NCBI RefSeq assembly: GCF_963169125.1
Contig: NC_084796.1
Span: 211,175,948 to 211,239,947 of the forward strand
Length of the DNA stretch: 64,000 bases
Direction of reading: 5' to 3'
Source of the DNA: Humulus lupulus
Lineage: Eukaryota; Streptophyta; Magnoliopsida; Rosales; Cannabaceae
Under the pieces are notes generated by a model. The model was not told the DNA's origin and ran no database searches. It saw nothing but the letters and a program-made list of their open reading frames with translations. The translations under genes were made by a program, and so were the position numbers. This document shows positions 1-11,663 of the stretch, piece by piece. Within the stretch, counting starts at the first letter, position 1, and the number at the start of each line of letters is the position of its first letter.

Positions 1-1434
1 GATTTATCACATATATTTTAAATGGCTAAATAAAATTATTTTTATGAAATAAAAATAATGTCTTGAGAGATTCAATCAACCTAGTAATTTTTAAGAAGAT
101 AATGAATAGTAAACAAAGCATGTTACAAGTCTATTATTTTTAAAACAATAGAACTAAAACGCATAGAATTATCATTTTAAACGCCACAATTACGCAACGT
201 TCCCACGTATGCATGTTACATGCAAATTCACTTTTACGTCCAAAATTATATCTATTATGCAACCATGTAGTTTTTATAGAATGATCATGCATGCAATATA
301 GGTAGAATGAGCATTATTCTTTTTATGGCCTTATGTGTAACTAAGCATATTTGTATGTTGTGTGTAACTCTCACCATGTGTGCATGGCCCATGCTCACAT
401 GAGTTATATGAAAGGGTAAAATAGTAATTATGTGAAGCTAAGGAATGTCGTTTTGATTATGGTATAAGCTTGTTGAGAATTTATGGTTTCACTTAGCTTG
501 GACCTGAGGTAAGGAAGTTAGATAAAATTTATGATTGTTATACTATGAATGGTAAGACTGTTGTGGGAATGAAAATGTTATGAATTATGAATGCTATAAT
601 GTGATGATATGTTGGCTTGTATGAACGTTGTATGATATGAATGGATGTTAGTGTGATGAATGCGACACATCAAAATGGGTTGCTAAGGATAAGAAGACGT
701 AACCCGAGTTACTAAGGATATGAAGACGTAACTCCATGAGCGGACGCGTCGAGGTTATTCAAGGACTAGAGACTCCTGTTTACCTTAAAAGGTGGCATGG
801 AAAAGTTAGCGAGTCATGTTCACAAGGAATTGTTTATGATTATGTTATGATGATTTGTGATGTTTATGATTATGTTATAATGTTTTGTTATGATGTTTAT
901 GATATGATGGTGACATTATGTTGATGTGAATATGTTTATGTTTATGATATTGATGCTAATTTTATGATGATGCTATGATGTATAAAGATGAATGATAGTG
1001 TTTGTAATTTGTTGTATCTTACTTGCTTGTTGTTTGTACTTCCTTACTGGGCTTTTAGCTCACCCCTTACTTTCCCTTCCGGGTAGCAAATAGGTTTCTC
1101 TGTGGCACGCGTGGTGATGTGGGGAGTTCTGTCATCCTGGTGTGTATGGCGTGAGGCATCCTATGGCCGAGAAACGATCAATTCTAAACGCCATTTTGAA
1201 TAATGTTATGCTTTATGGAATTTTCTTAAAATTGTCAATGGGACTTAAACTTTTTGTTTTTTGTAGATCTTTGCATGAAAACTGATATTTTCTTTTTAAA
1301 CTATTGGACCCAACTTGCATGTTTTAAGCAAGACCCCACTGAAACCTTTATAATAAGTGGCTTTTTATTATAAACTAATGAAAATGTGAATGTTTTATTA
1401 AGTACTAGTCAAGGGTGTTTTACATTTTTCTACT
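1..1434 (+). repeat. LTR-like fragment of an unclassified gypsy element
   Basis: This stretch has no host-like coding sequence. It is built like the LTRs of plant gypsy elements: an AT-rich part with repeated TTATGAT-type words (about 800-1000), then a short GC-richer part around 1040-1180 with the phrase GGGCTTTTAGCTCACCCC, then an AT-rich tail ending in TTTTACA at 1434. The layout resembles the Tekay-type LTR at 9806-11649 but the sequence differs. The left end lies outside the window, so length and duplication cannot be tested. The short ORF at 736-924 is low complexity and not a gene. Confidence 0.35.
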
Positions 1435-1917
1435 GTTTGAGTTTGCGAGTTGGTGTGCTACCGAATCCCCTGGCTTATCACTCATCAATCTACTCATAAC
1501 CAATTTGCAAGATAACCCATCTGATGAATTTAAGTATAAGGTTTTACTATAGTAAAATGCTTTTGTTTATTGAACTTGTTGAGGCTTGTCTCTATGTTCT
1601 AATTTTTCATTTGAATCTTCTAAGTAAAACAGTATGTAAGATTATCCTTGATCTTCTCACAAAATGGCCAACAAAAGAGAATTACCACAATTAATAACTT
1701 GTTTGTCACTCTACGATTGAACTAGATCTCTTTTCATAGTCTCCAAATATCCATAAAAAAAATCAAGCTAAGGGAAAATTTTCTAAGAAACAAACAATCA
1801 TAAACTATACATATTAAAAATTTAGGACACTGTAGCTTCTCTGTCATAAACTCCGTGTTACAGAAGCAACTCTGTAACACCTATAGATAAGTATAAAAGG
1901 CATTCTTCAAATTTTAC
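1435..1917. other. AT-rich DNA, no gene seen
   Basis: I see no coding sequence, RNA gene or clear repeat between the LTR-like fragment and the RAPTOR fragment. The next RAPTOR exon expected after the one ending at 1918 is not recognisable here, so the fragment either stops or has decayed at this point. Confidence 0.4.
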
Positions 1918-4802
1918 CATGTGGCAGAACGTTCCATGCAATGGTATCAGTCACTGCAGTGAAAATCCAATTTAATTCCTCCAAAAGTGTTTTGCGGTCA
2001 TTTTGGCGGCCTGAGATTTTATCAATTAGCGACTCATCAAGAGATTCATGTAGTAATGAGCGTCTGCAAAACCTGAGAAACAGGATGCATCATGAAACTG
2101 CTACCATCCAATCAATGGGAACCCAAATAAGATTTTGGGAACAGAAAGAAAGTCAAATAACACAAGAAAAATTGCATTAAAAAACCACCGAATAGTACGT
2201 TTACAAGTCTCAAAAGGAAGAAGCAAGATCGGCAACATCAAGAGATGAAAGAAAAATCTGGCAGTACTATCAGAACTGAAATTTTAGCCTCCATTAAAAT
2301 CAGCAGAATAACAAAATTCTCAAAAACTAAAAGAACTAATAAGTCAGTTGGTCAGATCAAATCTGTAATCCATACATATAAACTGATAGGCAAAGACCCA
2401 GACATTACAGCTAAGTGCAAGTCCTGTTATAAAACTAAAGATAATGGTGAATGCTAAACATTGAAATAAACACATTAGAAAACATCTACACATGAACTTA
2501 CAACTCAAATGTTCAAATCATCCGTTAATACCAACCCAGTAACCTCTGGAAACTAGGGTAATCTGTTTATAGGCACGAAGAATGTAAGCAGAAATCAATT
2601 CACTAAAAAGATCAGGTGCTCATATCTTCTTTTTATATAACAGACATAACTCCATCGATTTGTAATGAGTCAAACTACAAGGATGTTACACTCAAGAATA
2701 AAATTGGGAATGACAATGAGAAAACGTGTGAATGGTCAAAAATTGATGAGGTATTTTCATCTTTCCTCCTTCCAAAGAACATTACCAAAAGAGTGATAAT
2801 GTGTTCGAAACTATATAACATTCATCATTTGAAAAAATTAAGGTCAAATGGAAGAGAAGAACAAAATCATCAGCAACCCACAGAGTATAAAAAGGTGAGA
2901 ATTGTCAAAAGCCAAAGATAAAATTATAATAAACCAACTTCACCCAGCTTGTTGATGAGATCTTATTAATCTATGCACCATAAACTTAATCAAGCAATAA
3001 GGACGCATATGATCATCGTATAGAGATGGTAGACCATGATAGTAGCAGATCAATATAACTAATGTGATAAAATACCAAATTCCAACCCAAGATGATCTGC
3101 AGTTCATAAGCTTACAACAACAAACTTATAGTCTTTTCTTAAATGATACATTGAAAACTTCAAAAGAAGAAAATGGAAAACTAAGATAAATACTTATTTA
3201 TTTATATTATTATTTTAAGGTCTTCATGAAGTGAACAAGGATAAATGTAGAAACTGTTTAAAATGATGACTAGTAGTCAAAACTATGTGATGCATGTGTG
3301 TGTGTATACTGTCACACGTTTATGAAACATGTAAACTTTCTTCTGCATTATCATTGAATATAAAAGATGGAAAATGAAGCATCTTCAAAGATTAACGAAA
3401 GAACTAGTTCTTGGTCCCAAAAATCTATCAGCAACTGTAAATTCTATCAAAAAATAAAACCAAGAAAAATCTGATAGTTACACAATGCACCCATCAGAAA
3501 CTGATCACAAATTTGAAAGAAGAAATAAAAACAGATAATGAGATAAGCACAAATCCAAACGCTTGAAGAAAGCCTAAAGGATTGACATGGTCAAAATATG
3601 GTTATATAATGTAAGCAGAATCCACATACGACATTATAATGAATGTATGCCTTAAGCATAGAAATATATACATTTGTACAAGTACATAAAATATAATACA
3701 GTCCCATAGCATGATAATCATGCACAGTACACTACAGTATCACTAATCATGTTAATAAGAAAGTACTGACATTTCTAACTTCCTACAGCTTTAAACAAAT
3801 AGCACAGCTAAAAGACTTTCAGTTGACAAACTAAAAATAACTAGGAAGCATCCAATATGGAATAAACACCACAAGGCAAAACCAGAAAATTGCATGATCT
3901 CAAATAAAGATGCATAAACGCGATAGGTGATCCTAATAGACGAACAAGGAAAGAAGCTCACCATCTCAAAGCCATCTTAATAGGTGTTGTGAGACAAGAC
4001 GTAAACACATATGCAGGAAATTCAGCACTTTGTGGAAGAGTCTCATGTGCTTCACAAGCTCCAAGTAGAATGCGATCCCTTGTGGATCCAAAGGAGCTAG
4101 AAGAAACCCAATCATGAAGCTGCCAAACCATCAAACCAAGTCACTATATATACATATATATTTATATATAAATATCTGAATTATAGATAATGAATTCATG
4201 TCACGTAGCACCTTAATTATCAATACATATATCAATTCATTATACGTTTTGAGTTAAAGCTTTACCTCAATAAAAGCATTCACAATATTCTCAGCCGCAG
4301 AGTAATCATATTCATATATGGAGGGTGTCTACAACCAGGAATCAAGGTCACTGATTGGCAAAGTGATATACTATGTATAACTCTACAGTACCAATAACAT
4401 TGGTGAGAAACCAAGAAAGACTCTAGTGAATGACCTTAAATTAAACCACATAAAAGAGTTTCAAAGAAATAGAAGACCTTATTGAAAACCCAAATTTCAC
4501 CACTAGAAGTCGGCTTAGGCACACCATGGCCATTATAATGAAATAGGACCCTCTCAGACTTGGCATATCGGCGACATGTATTACAAAGTTTCTTCACTTC
4601 ATCCATAGTAGGATCAGGCTGGACCTTATATCGTGCCTGCTCAAAGTTCTTCAAAGGTAAATAAAATTAAATCTAAGACAATATTATATGAACTTTGTAC
4701 AAGCCAATAATATCCTCACCCTTGGTTGCCACCTTTCATACTGAGCACTCAAAATTTTCCCAATTGTTTCAAGAGCTTTCTGCGGTGCCATTGAAAAAGA
4801 GT
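1918..4802 (-). pseudogene. RAPTOR: RAPTOR (TOR complex 1 subunit) gene fragment, five exons
   Basis: RAPTOR is the TORC1 scaffold that presents substrates to the TOR kinase. Five consecutive internal exons can be read on the minus strand: 4720-4802 ([12 protein letters not shown]), 4478-4636 ([13 protein letters not shown]), 4266-4382 (SDLDSW, then TPSIYEYDYSAA), 3962-4119 ([19 protein letters not shown]) and 1918-2072 ([27 protein letters not shown]). They cover the conserved N-terminal caspase-like (RNC) region. Splice sites are conserved and phases fit. Exon 4266-4382 has two in-frame TAG stops, at 4371-4373 and 4329-4331, where Gln and Lys are expected, so the copy is dead. The 5' exons and everything after the last exon are absent. 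Intron 2073-3961 holds nothing recognisable. Family identity is very secure; that it is a non-functional, captured or relict copy is inference. Confidence 0.9.
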
Positions 4803-5815
4803 CTGCAAGCAAAGGATTACTCGTACAAATAAAAATCATATATTGGTCATCACTTGCCAAAGTGAATATCTTAAACATAAGAGAATTTACAATCTTAACT
4901 TGTGATCATAATAAGAGTCCAACTTGTGATAAAAACATGTCACAAACAATATGTGCCAAGCTACCCATGAAAAATAATAAAAAACAAAAAAGAATATAGA
5001 CACCAAGGCATTCATAAGTTTGTGCATACAAAATACAAAGAATAGAAAAACATAAATGAGCAAAAGTTTATTGGTACATTAATTTAACATTTCTGACCAT
5101 TAAACTTATCAACATAATCATAAAACTGAAGCCATTGAAATTACTGAAAGCCAATCAGATATGTTTATCATTGTAGTCTGTAAAGAGTATGTAAAGGCTA
5201 TAAAAGTCCAATCAACAATGCTACTTGTACTCTTAATATTTTAAAACTACACGTTGTCCACTTTTAAGTCTAACTAAAGGCTACATAAAAGAGAGTATCG
5301 TCCATTTCTCACTAAATCCCATTTAGCCTTTGAGTTTTTTCTGTTGCTGATCTGCTACACTATGAGTGGTTTTCCAGTGTAAGAGTAATGTGAGTATCTT
5401 TTCAAGGAAAACATCTACTAAAATTATAATCTTTTTTTAACGTGTTTAAATTAAAATTCAAGCTAGGTGCATTTTTATTTAAAAAATTCTGTAGAAAAAC
5501 ACAAACCTCTGGAAGTTATCATCACCATCCAAACAACTCCACTCTGGATAATAAACCCAACAAACTATCAATTGTTAAGGAGAAATAATTGGTTGCTAAA
5601 AAAACTCATGTAGTTAAGGGTTCAAACATAATAAATGTTAAATTTAAACACACTGGACGATTATGAACCATAGTTGGAATGTTTTCTGTAACCAATTTCA
5701 CAATAAGAAAAGTTAGTCCCAACAAGAGAAAATAATATATAAAGTAAGCATAGCAGATAGCTGTGATGTTTTAAAGTTGTAGCAAAACACAAAATAAGAT
5801 AATACACACAAGTAC
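4803..5815. other. Spacer between RAPTOR and PABP fragments, no gene seen
   Basis: AT-rich sequence with no supported exon. The third PABP exon (start of RRM2) would be expected here on the minus strand but I do not find it, and the RAPTOR exon upstream of 4802 is also missing. The junction between the two gene fragments therefore lies somewhere in this kilobase. Confidence 0.5.
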
Positions 5816-7376
5816 CTTAATAAAAATATTGCCAACCCCACTTTTGCAAATACTAGGATCACGGTGAGAGTACATAACCCTGATTGGCCTTCCATTTAAA
5901 AGAGAAAAGTTCAGCATTTCCAAAGCCCTCGCAGCTGTCATCAATTCAACTAAATTTGTAAGAACAAATAAGGACTACAAAAGATGGTGGAAAAAGACAT
6001 GATAAGTTTATTTCCATAGCAGCAGTCTAATTGATTCGCTCTTATCAACATATTTCACAACAAAAAAAAATTTGTGGCTTAATATGATAACATTTTTGCA
6101 GATTTCATTTTACTAATGCTTATTAAAGAAGAAAATCATAGCTAGCTCAGCCAGAACAGAAGCTGTCTAAATAGCTACCAACAATTTGGCAACAGACTAA
6201 TAGTTTAGGCCAGTAAATTCCAAATAGGAATAGCTATTTTTCAATCTTATTTTCACTGTGCTCTTTTTGTAGCCAAAAAAAATATATATAGAAGGGGAAG
6301 GGAAAAAAAATAATGTTCGTTAGATGAATGATTCAAACTTAGTTTCCTTGATAGCATGCCAATCTATAGTTAGACTTCCTTTCTATCTCTCTTTCTTAAA
6401 TTATTGTTTATGAAAGAGAAAAATGTGTAGAACGTAAGTTCTCCTAGACACAACACCAGCCAGAATAGAGTACGAGTTACAACCTTAATATGCAACTACA
6501 TAAGACAATGCACATCATTCATTATTATGTCATTGAAAATTTCAGTGCCACAAGCACTATTAATTCCACAACAACCAAATAAAAACCTTAAAACACTTAT
6601 ATAAGCATAAGCATTCCTATCATAAGCCCCATCACCACATTCCCTTGTTCATCCCACTAACGCCACTGAATAATTAAGGACCCTCATGTGAACCACCACT
6701 GCAAGCTATGCGACCAAACCCATTTTCAAGTTACACTCCTTAATTTCCCTCCTTTTTTGTACCCAAAAAAATAAACAAATAAATAGATGACCTTTATAAT
6801 TTACTCATCGTAATATCAATAAAACTCTTTTCTCTCCAATCAGTGAGTCCATAATTCACTGATATAGCGCAAATAAAATATCAGATTCAAGCTATAAAAG
6901 GACATAAAGGAGCACTATAACAAATATAATATAAATGTGTAATATCATTCAGCTCTCTCACAACAAACAATTAATACAGTAACATTATACAATTAATGAT
7001 TTTTAATTAAACTCAGCTAAAAATTTCATAAAAATGCCCTTCAAAGAATTTTTGTTTTACCTAAAATAATAACTATAAGAAAGAAATAAGGACTATGCAT
7101 AACTATAAGAAAGAAATAAGGACTAACCATCTTGGGGGTTGCTATAATTGACATATCCATAACCAAGTGATCGAGGCTAGTCAAGTCCCTGCAAACCCTA
7201 ACTGAAACGACCTGACCCATCTTGTTAAATAGGTCATAGAGTTGTGGATCCGTGACACATTGGTCAAGATCTCCAACATACAACGACGTGGTCACGAATT
7301 GGTTGTTCCCACCATTGGCTGCACCAGCGTTAGCTCCGTGAGCCGCATTTCGAGGCTGAACCTGAACTTGGGCCAT
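5816..7376 (-). pseudogene. Poly(A)-binding protein gene fragment (exons 1-2)
   Basis: Cytoplasmic poly(A)-binding proteins coat mRNA tails through four RRM domains. Exon 1 (7128-7376) starts at an ATG with MAQVQVQP, passes through a Gly/Ala/Asn-rich leader and enters RRM1 ([20 protein letters not shown]). Exon 2 (5816-5934) continues RRM1 ([22 protein letters not shown]). Donor GTTAGT and acceptor ACAG fit the known intron phase after NPQD, and exon 2 still ends in an AAG|GTACTT donor. Around 7172-7176 one base is missing, so the ATG frame leaves the RRM1 frame just after CRDLTS; the rest of the domain ([14 protein letters not shown]) is in another frame. RRM2-4, the linker and the MLLE domain are absent. 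A 24-bp direct repeat flanks the donor (7071-7125). This is a truncated, frameshifted copy. Confidence 0.9.
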
Positions 7377-7766
7377 CTCTAAATCCAAAACAAAACTCAA
7401 TCTTCTACTTTTTTTTTTGTCTCTGTATTTTTTAAGAACTTTTTCATTTTTTTTGTTTTTTTCCCTTTCCTCAAATTAATCATAATCAAACCCTAGGAAG
7501 AACTCAAGATAAAGTTACGAGATAAATCCCCAGATAAAAGCACACACAAAACTGTTTGATAAAGTACACATCGAAAAAATATCTCTTTTGTTTTACTTTG
7601 TTAATTTTTTAATTTTTTAATTTTCTGGGTAAGGGATAGTGGAGGAGAGGGAAGGATGAGAAGAGATAAATGGTCAGAAAAGCCGACGGCGAGAGGTCGT
7701 GGCCGCCGGTATGGGCAGCGACGCGGGAAGAAAGATAGAGATAGATAGAGAGAGGAAAAAGAGAGT

Positions 7767-8017
7767 ACATGCTGTTTCCAAGACTCTTCGTCCAGTGCCT
7801 TCTTTCTTTGTTCCTCATATTCTTCTTCTTCTTCCATCTTATAACTTTTCATCTCCATGGCCTCGAGCCAGGCCTTCTCCCTCTCCTCGAACTCCTTCCT
7901 CTCCCTCTCAGACCTCTCTGCATCTTCCTTCTCCATCAAGTGTACCTGACTCATCAAATCGACCACGCCATTCTCCGATTCACCATCGCCACTGCCACGT
8001 TTGTTGAGCTCAACACT
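7767..8017 (-). other. Charged, Glu/Lys-rich coding-like segment, unrecognised
   Basis: On the minus strand upstream of the PABP fragment an open frame encodes a strongly charged helix-forming stretch (VHLMEKEDAERSERER, then a Met/Glu/Lys-rich run with EEEEEYEEQRKK). It may be a coiled-coil exon from another gene with a possible donor near 7767. I do not recognise the family. The plus-strand ORFs over the same bases are its pyrimidine-rich shadow. It could be one more captured fragment or chance low-complexity sequence. Confidence 0.3.
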
Positions 8018-8276
8018 AATTAGAATCTAGATGTAAGAGAAAATGAACGTGATAAAGATGAGAGAAGCTATCAAAGGGAGAGTGATTTGGGCAAGATAGA
8101 GGAGAACACGAGAGAGAGAAGTAGAAAAAAAATAAAGATATAAGTTTTCAGTTTCCCTCTAAATAAATTCACTTACCCGCCAATTTTACACTATAGCGCA
8201 TTTTATGTCCCATTTTTTTAACTAGCTTTTATATTACTTTTTTAATAGTCTTATAACCATGTGTTGTGAAAAGTGG
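8018..8276. other. Non-coding AT-rich stretch inside the CACTA-like end
   Basis: No gene is visible. On the minus strand the sequence leads from the terminal CACTA motif through an AT-rich part and a GGCGGGTAAG word into the charged segment. It would be the subterminal region if 8277-8290 is a transposon end. Confidence 0.3.
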
Positions 8277-8290
8277 TTTTTCTTTTAGTG
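8277..8290 (-). mobile_element. Possible CACTA transposon terminus
   Basis: The plus-strand sequence TTTTTCTTTTAGTG reads CACTAAAAGAAAAA on the minus strand. This differs by one base from the CACTACAAGAAAAA terminus at 11650. Plant CACTA (En/Spm) elements carry such termini. Just outside it, TTAACAATCAACATGG begins sequence that resembles 33733-33780, so the repeat-family match starts at the motif. The partner terminus was not found in the window and may lie to the left of it. Confidence 0.4.
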
Positions 8291-9239
8291 TTAACAATCA
8301 ACATGGTCTAGGTTAATTTGAAAAATATTAATTTAATTTAAATCAAATTTATCAATAATTAACTAAAGTTAATTTAAATCCCATTTATTAAAAATATATT
8401 TTATTAATTGGTTTGAAAAAAGTGATATTTTAAAAAATCTAACCAGTTATAAATTTTTAAAACAAATATCATCTGCTGTTTTTGAAAAAATATCATAAAC
8501 AGTTAAAAAAAATTCAAATATCTAGTCAAAAAAATTTCAAATTTCAAATTATTTAAATATTAAAATCTATAGAATAATCAGATATCATTATTTTCAAATA
8601 AAAGATTTCAAAAAATTATCAAGTATTTAAAAAATATCTTAAATATCTGATAACTTAATTATAATATTTTAATTTATATATATTATTTAAAATTAATTAG
8701 TTAACCTATTTTTAAATTTGAATTTGAATCCTTGTAGAAAATATATATTTTTAAAAGATCAAACAACAAAAATATTGTATTTCAAAAAAGATATTTTAAA
8801 AAAAAAAGAAAAGATCTGATATTTTTATATTAACCTATTAAAAATACATTCACAAATAAAACTTTAAGAAAAAAATTAACGCACACCACGGTCAGGGAAA
8901 GTTGGTGGCCACGACCACGGGATTATTTGGGCTAAAAATCGCATGCTAGCCGCGGCCACTGGCCCCTGTTACCCAGGTCGCGGTCACACTGAGCGTGAAC
9001 ACTGCCCGAAAGAAAAAAAAATTAATAAAATATGTGTAATTTTTCAAGCCAAAAACATTTTCTAAATAATTTTTATCATGTTTTACATCAAATAAAGCAT
9101 TTACATAAAAATTATTTGCAAAGAAAACACAACAAAATAACTCAAATATGCTAATAATCACATAAGAATCAATATGCTTTTATAAAAACATGAAATTCAT
9201 CCAATTACTCAACACATCAAATAATTCAATTTTATCATG
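8291..9239. repeat. AT-rich dispersed repeat, no gene
   Basis: Very AT-rich sequence. Bases 8300-8500 resemble 33740-33950 in the same orientation (shared words GTTTGAAAAATATTAATTTA and TATTTTATTAATTGG), so this is a dispersed repeat family. A GC-rich island at 8880-9000 resembles GC-rich parts of gypsy LTRs. The ORF 8946-9161 has no recognisable content. Confidence 0.4.
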
Positions 9240-9480
9240 TTCGCACATGAAAATAAAGATTACTAAAGGCTCTATGGCCAGATGTTGAGAAAACTTATAC
9301 AGGATCTTGTTTATTTTCATGTAATTCTTATATTAAACAAATTAATATAAGAAAACCTAGAACATGTTTCTAAAATTGAATTCATATAGAGATAATGATA
9401 AGAACACTTACATTATTGTGCAGCGGAATGATTGAGCCCTTCCTTCAATTTCTTCAACCCTTGTATCCTTTCTGTCGCAG
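9240..9480 (-). repeat. LTR-end-like repeat, inverted copy of 33995-34212
   Basis: Read on the minus strand, this segment matches the plus strand at 33995-34212 closely: GACAGAAAGGATACAAGGGTT, then TTAGAAACATGTTCTAGG, then TTAATTTGTTTAATAT. In both copies it runs into a PBS-like phrase, decayed here (CATAGAGCC) and clearer in the other copy (CGTATCAGAGC). I read it as the terminal part of an LTR of an unclassified element. Confidence 0.45.
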
Positions 9481-9800
9481 GGTATCATCAAGAAACTGAA
9501 CTATTCTTCATTTTTCTTCACAACCTTCCAAAGTTTCCTTAGAATCACCTAGACTAGAGTGGGAAATTCTCAACACATAAGATAGGGAGAAGAAGAAAAA
9601 AGAATATTGAGGCTTAGAAATGGACTTATGCTGTGGAGAGAATCTAAACGCTAGAGCATCAAGAATAGATCTTCTGATTTTCTATCAGATAGTGTAATGC
9701 CTTGGTTACTTCATGACCGTTACTGTGGACTTTAAATAGTGCTTAACTCGCTAAATGAGTTATTAGGTTATAAACGTGCATCTAGGAGTTATTAACAGGC
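9481..9800. other. No gene seen
   Basis: Mixed-composition sequence between the LTR-end-like repeat and the Tekay-type LTR. It is probably part of the same repeat as 9240-9480 but I cannot support a finer call. Confidence 0.3.
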
Positions 9801-10179
9801 CAGGGTGAAAATCTCGGTCAAAATAAATGGATATATTTTAATTTAAAATGTTAAAGTGTACATGGGCTCATAAAAAGTGTTTACAAAGATTCTTACAATC
9901 CAAAATGGTCATTACAGTATAAAAGTTACAACCCACCAACCTAAGCGACAAAAATAGGTTAAACCCTAGTTCCACTGAGAAATACCTTGGCCGTGGTGGT
10001 CAAGCTGCCACATATGTACACATCGCAACCTAAGCTCTCCACTCAAGGCTGGGTGAGATTTTCTTTCCCTTTACCTGCACCACATAGCACCCGTGAGCCA
10101 TGGCTCAGCAAGAAAACTTATTACTGCATGTATACATTATGAATACTTGATTCTGGGGCTTGTAGCCCTTATCAGATGA

Positions 10180-10341
10180 TGACTAATGAGTCACTCCTTG
10201 GGTAGGTGACTAATGAGTCACTCTCTGGATAGGTGACTAATGAGTCACACTCTGGATAGGTGACTAATGAGTCACACTCTGGATAGGTGACTAATGAGTC
10301 ACACTCTGGATAGGTGACTAATGTCTCACTTTTTGGGCTCT
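10180..10341. repeat. 27-bp tandem repeat, six copies, with palindromic core
   Basis: Copies start at 10180, 10207, 10234, 10261, 10288 and 10315. The first five contain TGACTAATGAGTCA, an inverted repeat (GTGACT / AGTCAC around AATG) that includes TGAGTCA, the core bound by GCN4-type bZIP factors. The sixth is mutated to TGACTAATGTCTCA. It lies inside the Tekay-type LTR. Confidence 0.9.
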
Positions 10342-11549
10342 GCACCCTAAGCCATGTGACGGTTCAGTCACCTGAGCCTTTTGGCCCTGACTCTAAGTAA
10401 CTAGCCTTTAGACTAGATCAATGCTTTAGTTTTCTTCGACCTATAGGTAGGTCAAGCATTTAACGCTCATGTTGATTAGATCTAATCATTTCGGCCTATG
10501 TTAAACACATTAATGCTGCTCTTGACTCTTAAGCCAATACCATACGATCCGCGCTCAGTACTACTACCGATCATGGGTGATAAGTCAAGACTTCACGACC
10601 AGTACTAACACCCATGCTGTTTCTGACGAATAAGTTAGTGCAATTCATAAATAAGCAAAGTTTCTAGACATTTACAATGCAATCAATGTCCATATATAGA
10701 GCACTCAAAATGCCTCATCAACCATGCATGTCACATACTGGGTGCAATTTTCTGTTCGAGCGTGAAATAATAAAAGAACGACCCTTGAGAACGATTGATC
10801 CTTAAGTCCCTTAGTGGTCACCTAATCATAACCAAATATGAAATCCCATCAATAAAATAAGTAATAAAAAGGTTCATGGTCTAAAAACCCACTCCCGGGA
10901 CCTCCAATCGTGCTAAAACTGTTAGTAGATTCGATCCCGAGCCTTAAGAAATGAAAACCCGAGCCAAAAACTCTTGAAAACCCATCCTGGCACAAAAGGG
11001 AGTGGCGGGTCGCGACTTGCCCCCTAGGGCCACGGCGTGCCCCCAAGACAGAGAGCTCCTGTCTGGGGGTGCCAGGGGCGGGCCGCGATTTGACCCAGAG
11101 GGTCACAGTGCGCCCGCTAGACAACAACCAAGGGAGGCTCTGGAATGGGTTCAAGTTGCGACTTGCATGAACTTGGTCGCGACTTGACCCAGCGAACCCA
11201 TCTCCCCTGCATATTTCTCAATTTAAAACTCAATCAAACCTTCACCAAATAAATCCCAAAATCACAACCAAATATTTATACAACATCGCCATCAGTTTAT
11301 CAACAAAACCCAATCTTTGAAACACTTGAAACCACACTAAATGCCCAATTCTACAACCAAAATCCAAAGCTTAAACATAACCTTAAAAACAAAGCAAACC
11401 TTGAAATTTAAACTGAAAACCTTACCTCAATCTTGAATTAAACTCCCTTCAATGGCTATAACACAACCCTAAGCTCACAAGCCTTAATCCTCAAGCTTGA
11501 ATCCTCAACTTTAGCTTCAAAATTTTAACCCAAGAGAGAGAGAGTGATG

Positions 11550-11552
<3 letters not shown>

Positions 11553-11580
<28 letters not shown>
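11553..11580. repeat. (GA)n microsatellite
   Basis: Fourteen uninterrupted GA units, preceded by a shorter GA run at 11533-11544, within the Tekay-type LTR. Confidence 0.95.
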
Positions 11581-11583
<3 letters not shown>

Positions 11584-11663
11584 AAAGAACTCTATTTTTG
11601 GCTGCCTATTCCCTTCTATAGCCTACCAGCCTTAAGTCTATCCAATGGTCACTACAAGAAAAA

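Larger units (their letters stand above)
9806..11649 (-). repeat. Tekay-type gypsy 3' LTR, distal part
   Basis: This is the outer part of a long LTR of a minus-strand Ty3/gypsy element whose inner part is 18578-19117. On the plus strand it begins TGAAAATCTCGG at 9806, preceded by a possible 5-bp duplication CAGGG (9801-9805) whose partner is lost. It contains the 27-bp tandem repeat, GC-rich blocks near 10990-11190 and a (GA)n tract. The two parts are separated by the putative CACTA element at 11650-18574. Joined, they give about 2.4 kb, a plausible length for Tekay/Del LTRs. Continuity across the insertion rests on the GGT duplication and the join CCAATGGTCAAAAGAC. Confidence 0.55.

Noticed and set aside
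3727..4508. CACTACAGTA at about 3729 and CACTAGAAG near 4500 as a left CACTA terminus
   Set aside because: The second lies within RAPTOR coding sequence, and the first is inside the RAPTOR intron without a TTA duplication; neither can be the end of an element carrying the whole RAPTOR fragment.
7699..8023. Plus-strand Pro/Ser-rich ORFs
   Set aside because: Complement of a Glu/Lys-rich stretch; pyrimidine-rich low complexity.
1..8290. RAPTOR and PABP as functional genes
   Set aside because: Both are truncated, RAPTOR has two in-frame stops and PABP a 1-bp deletion in RRM1.
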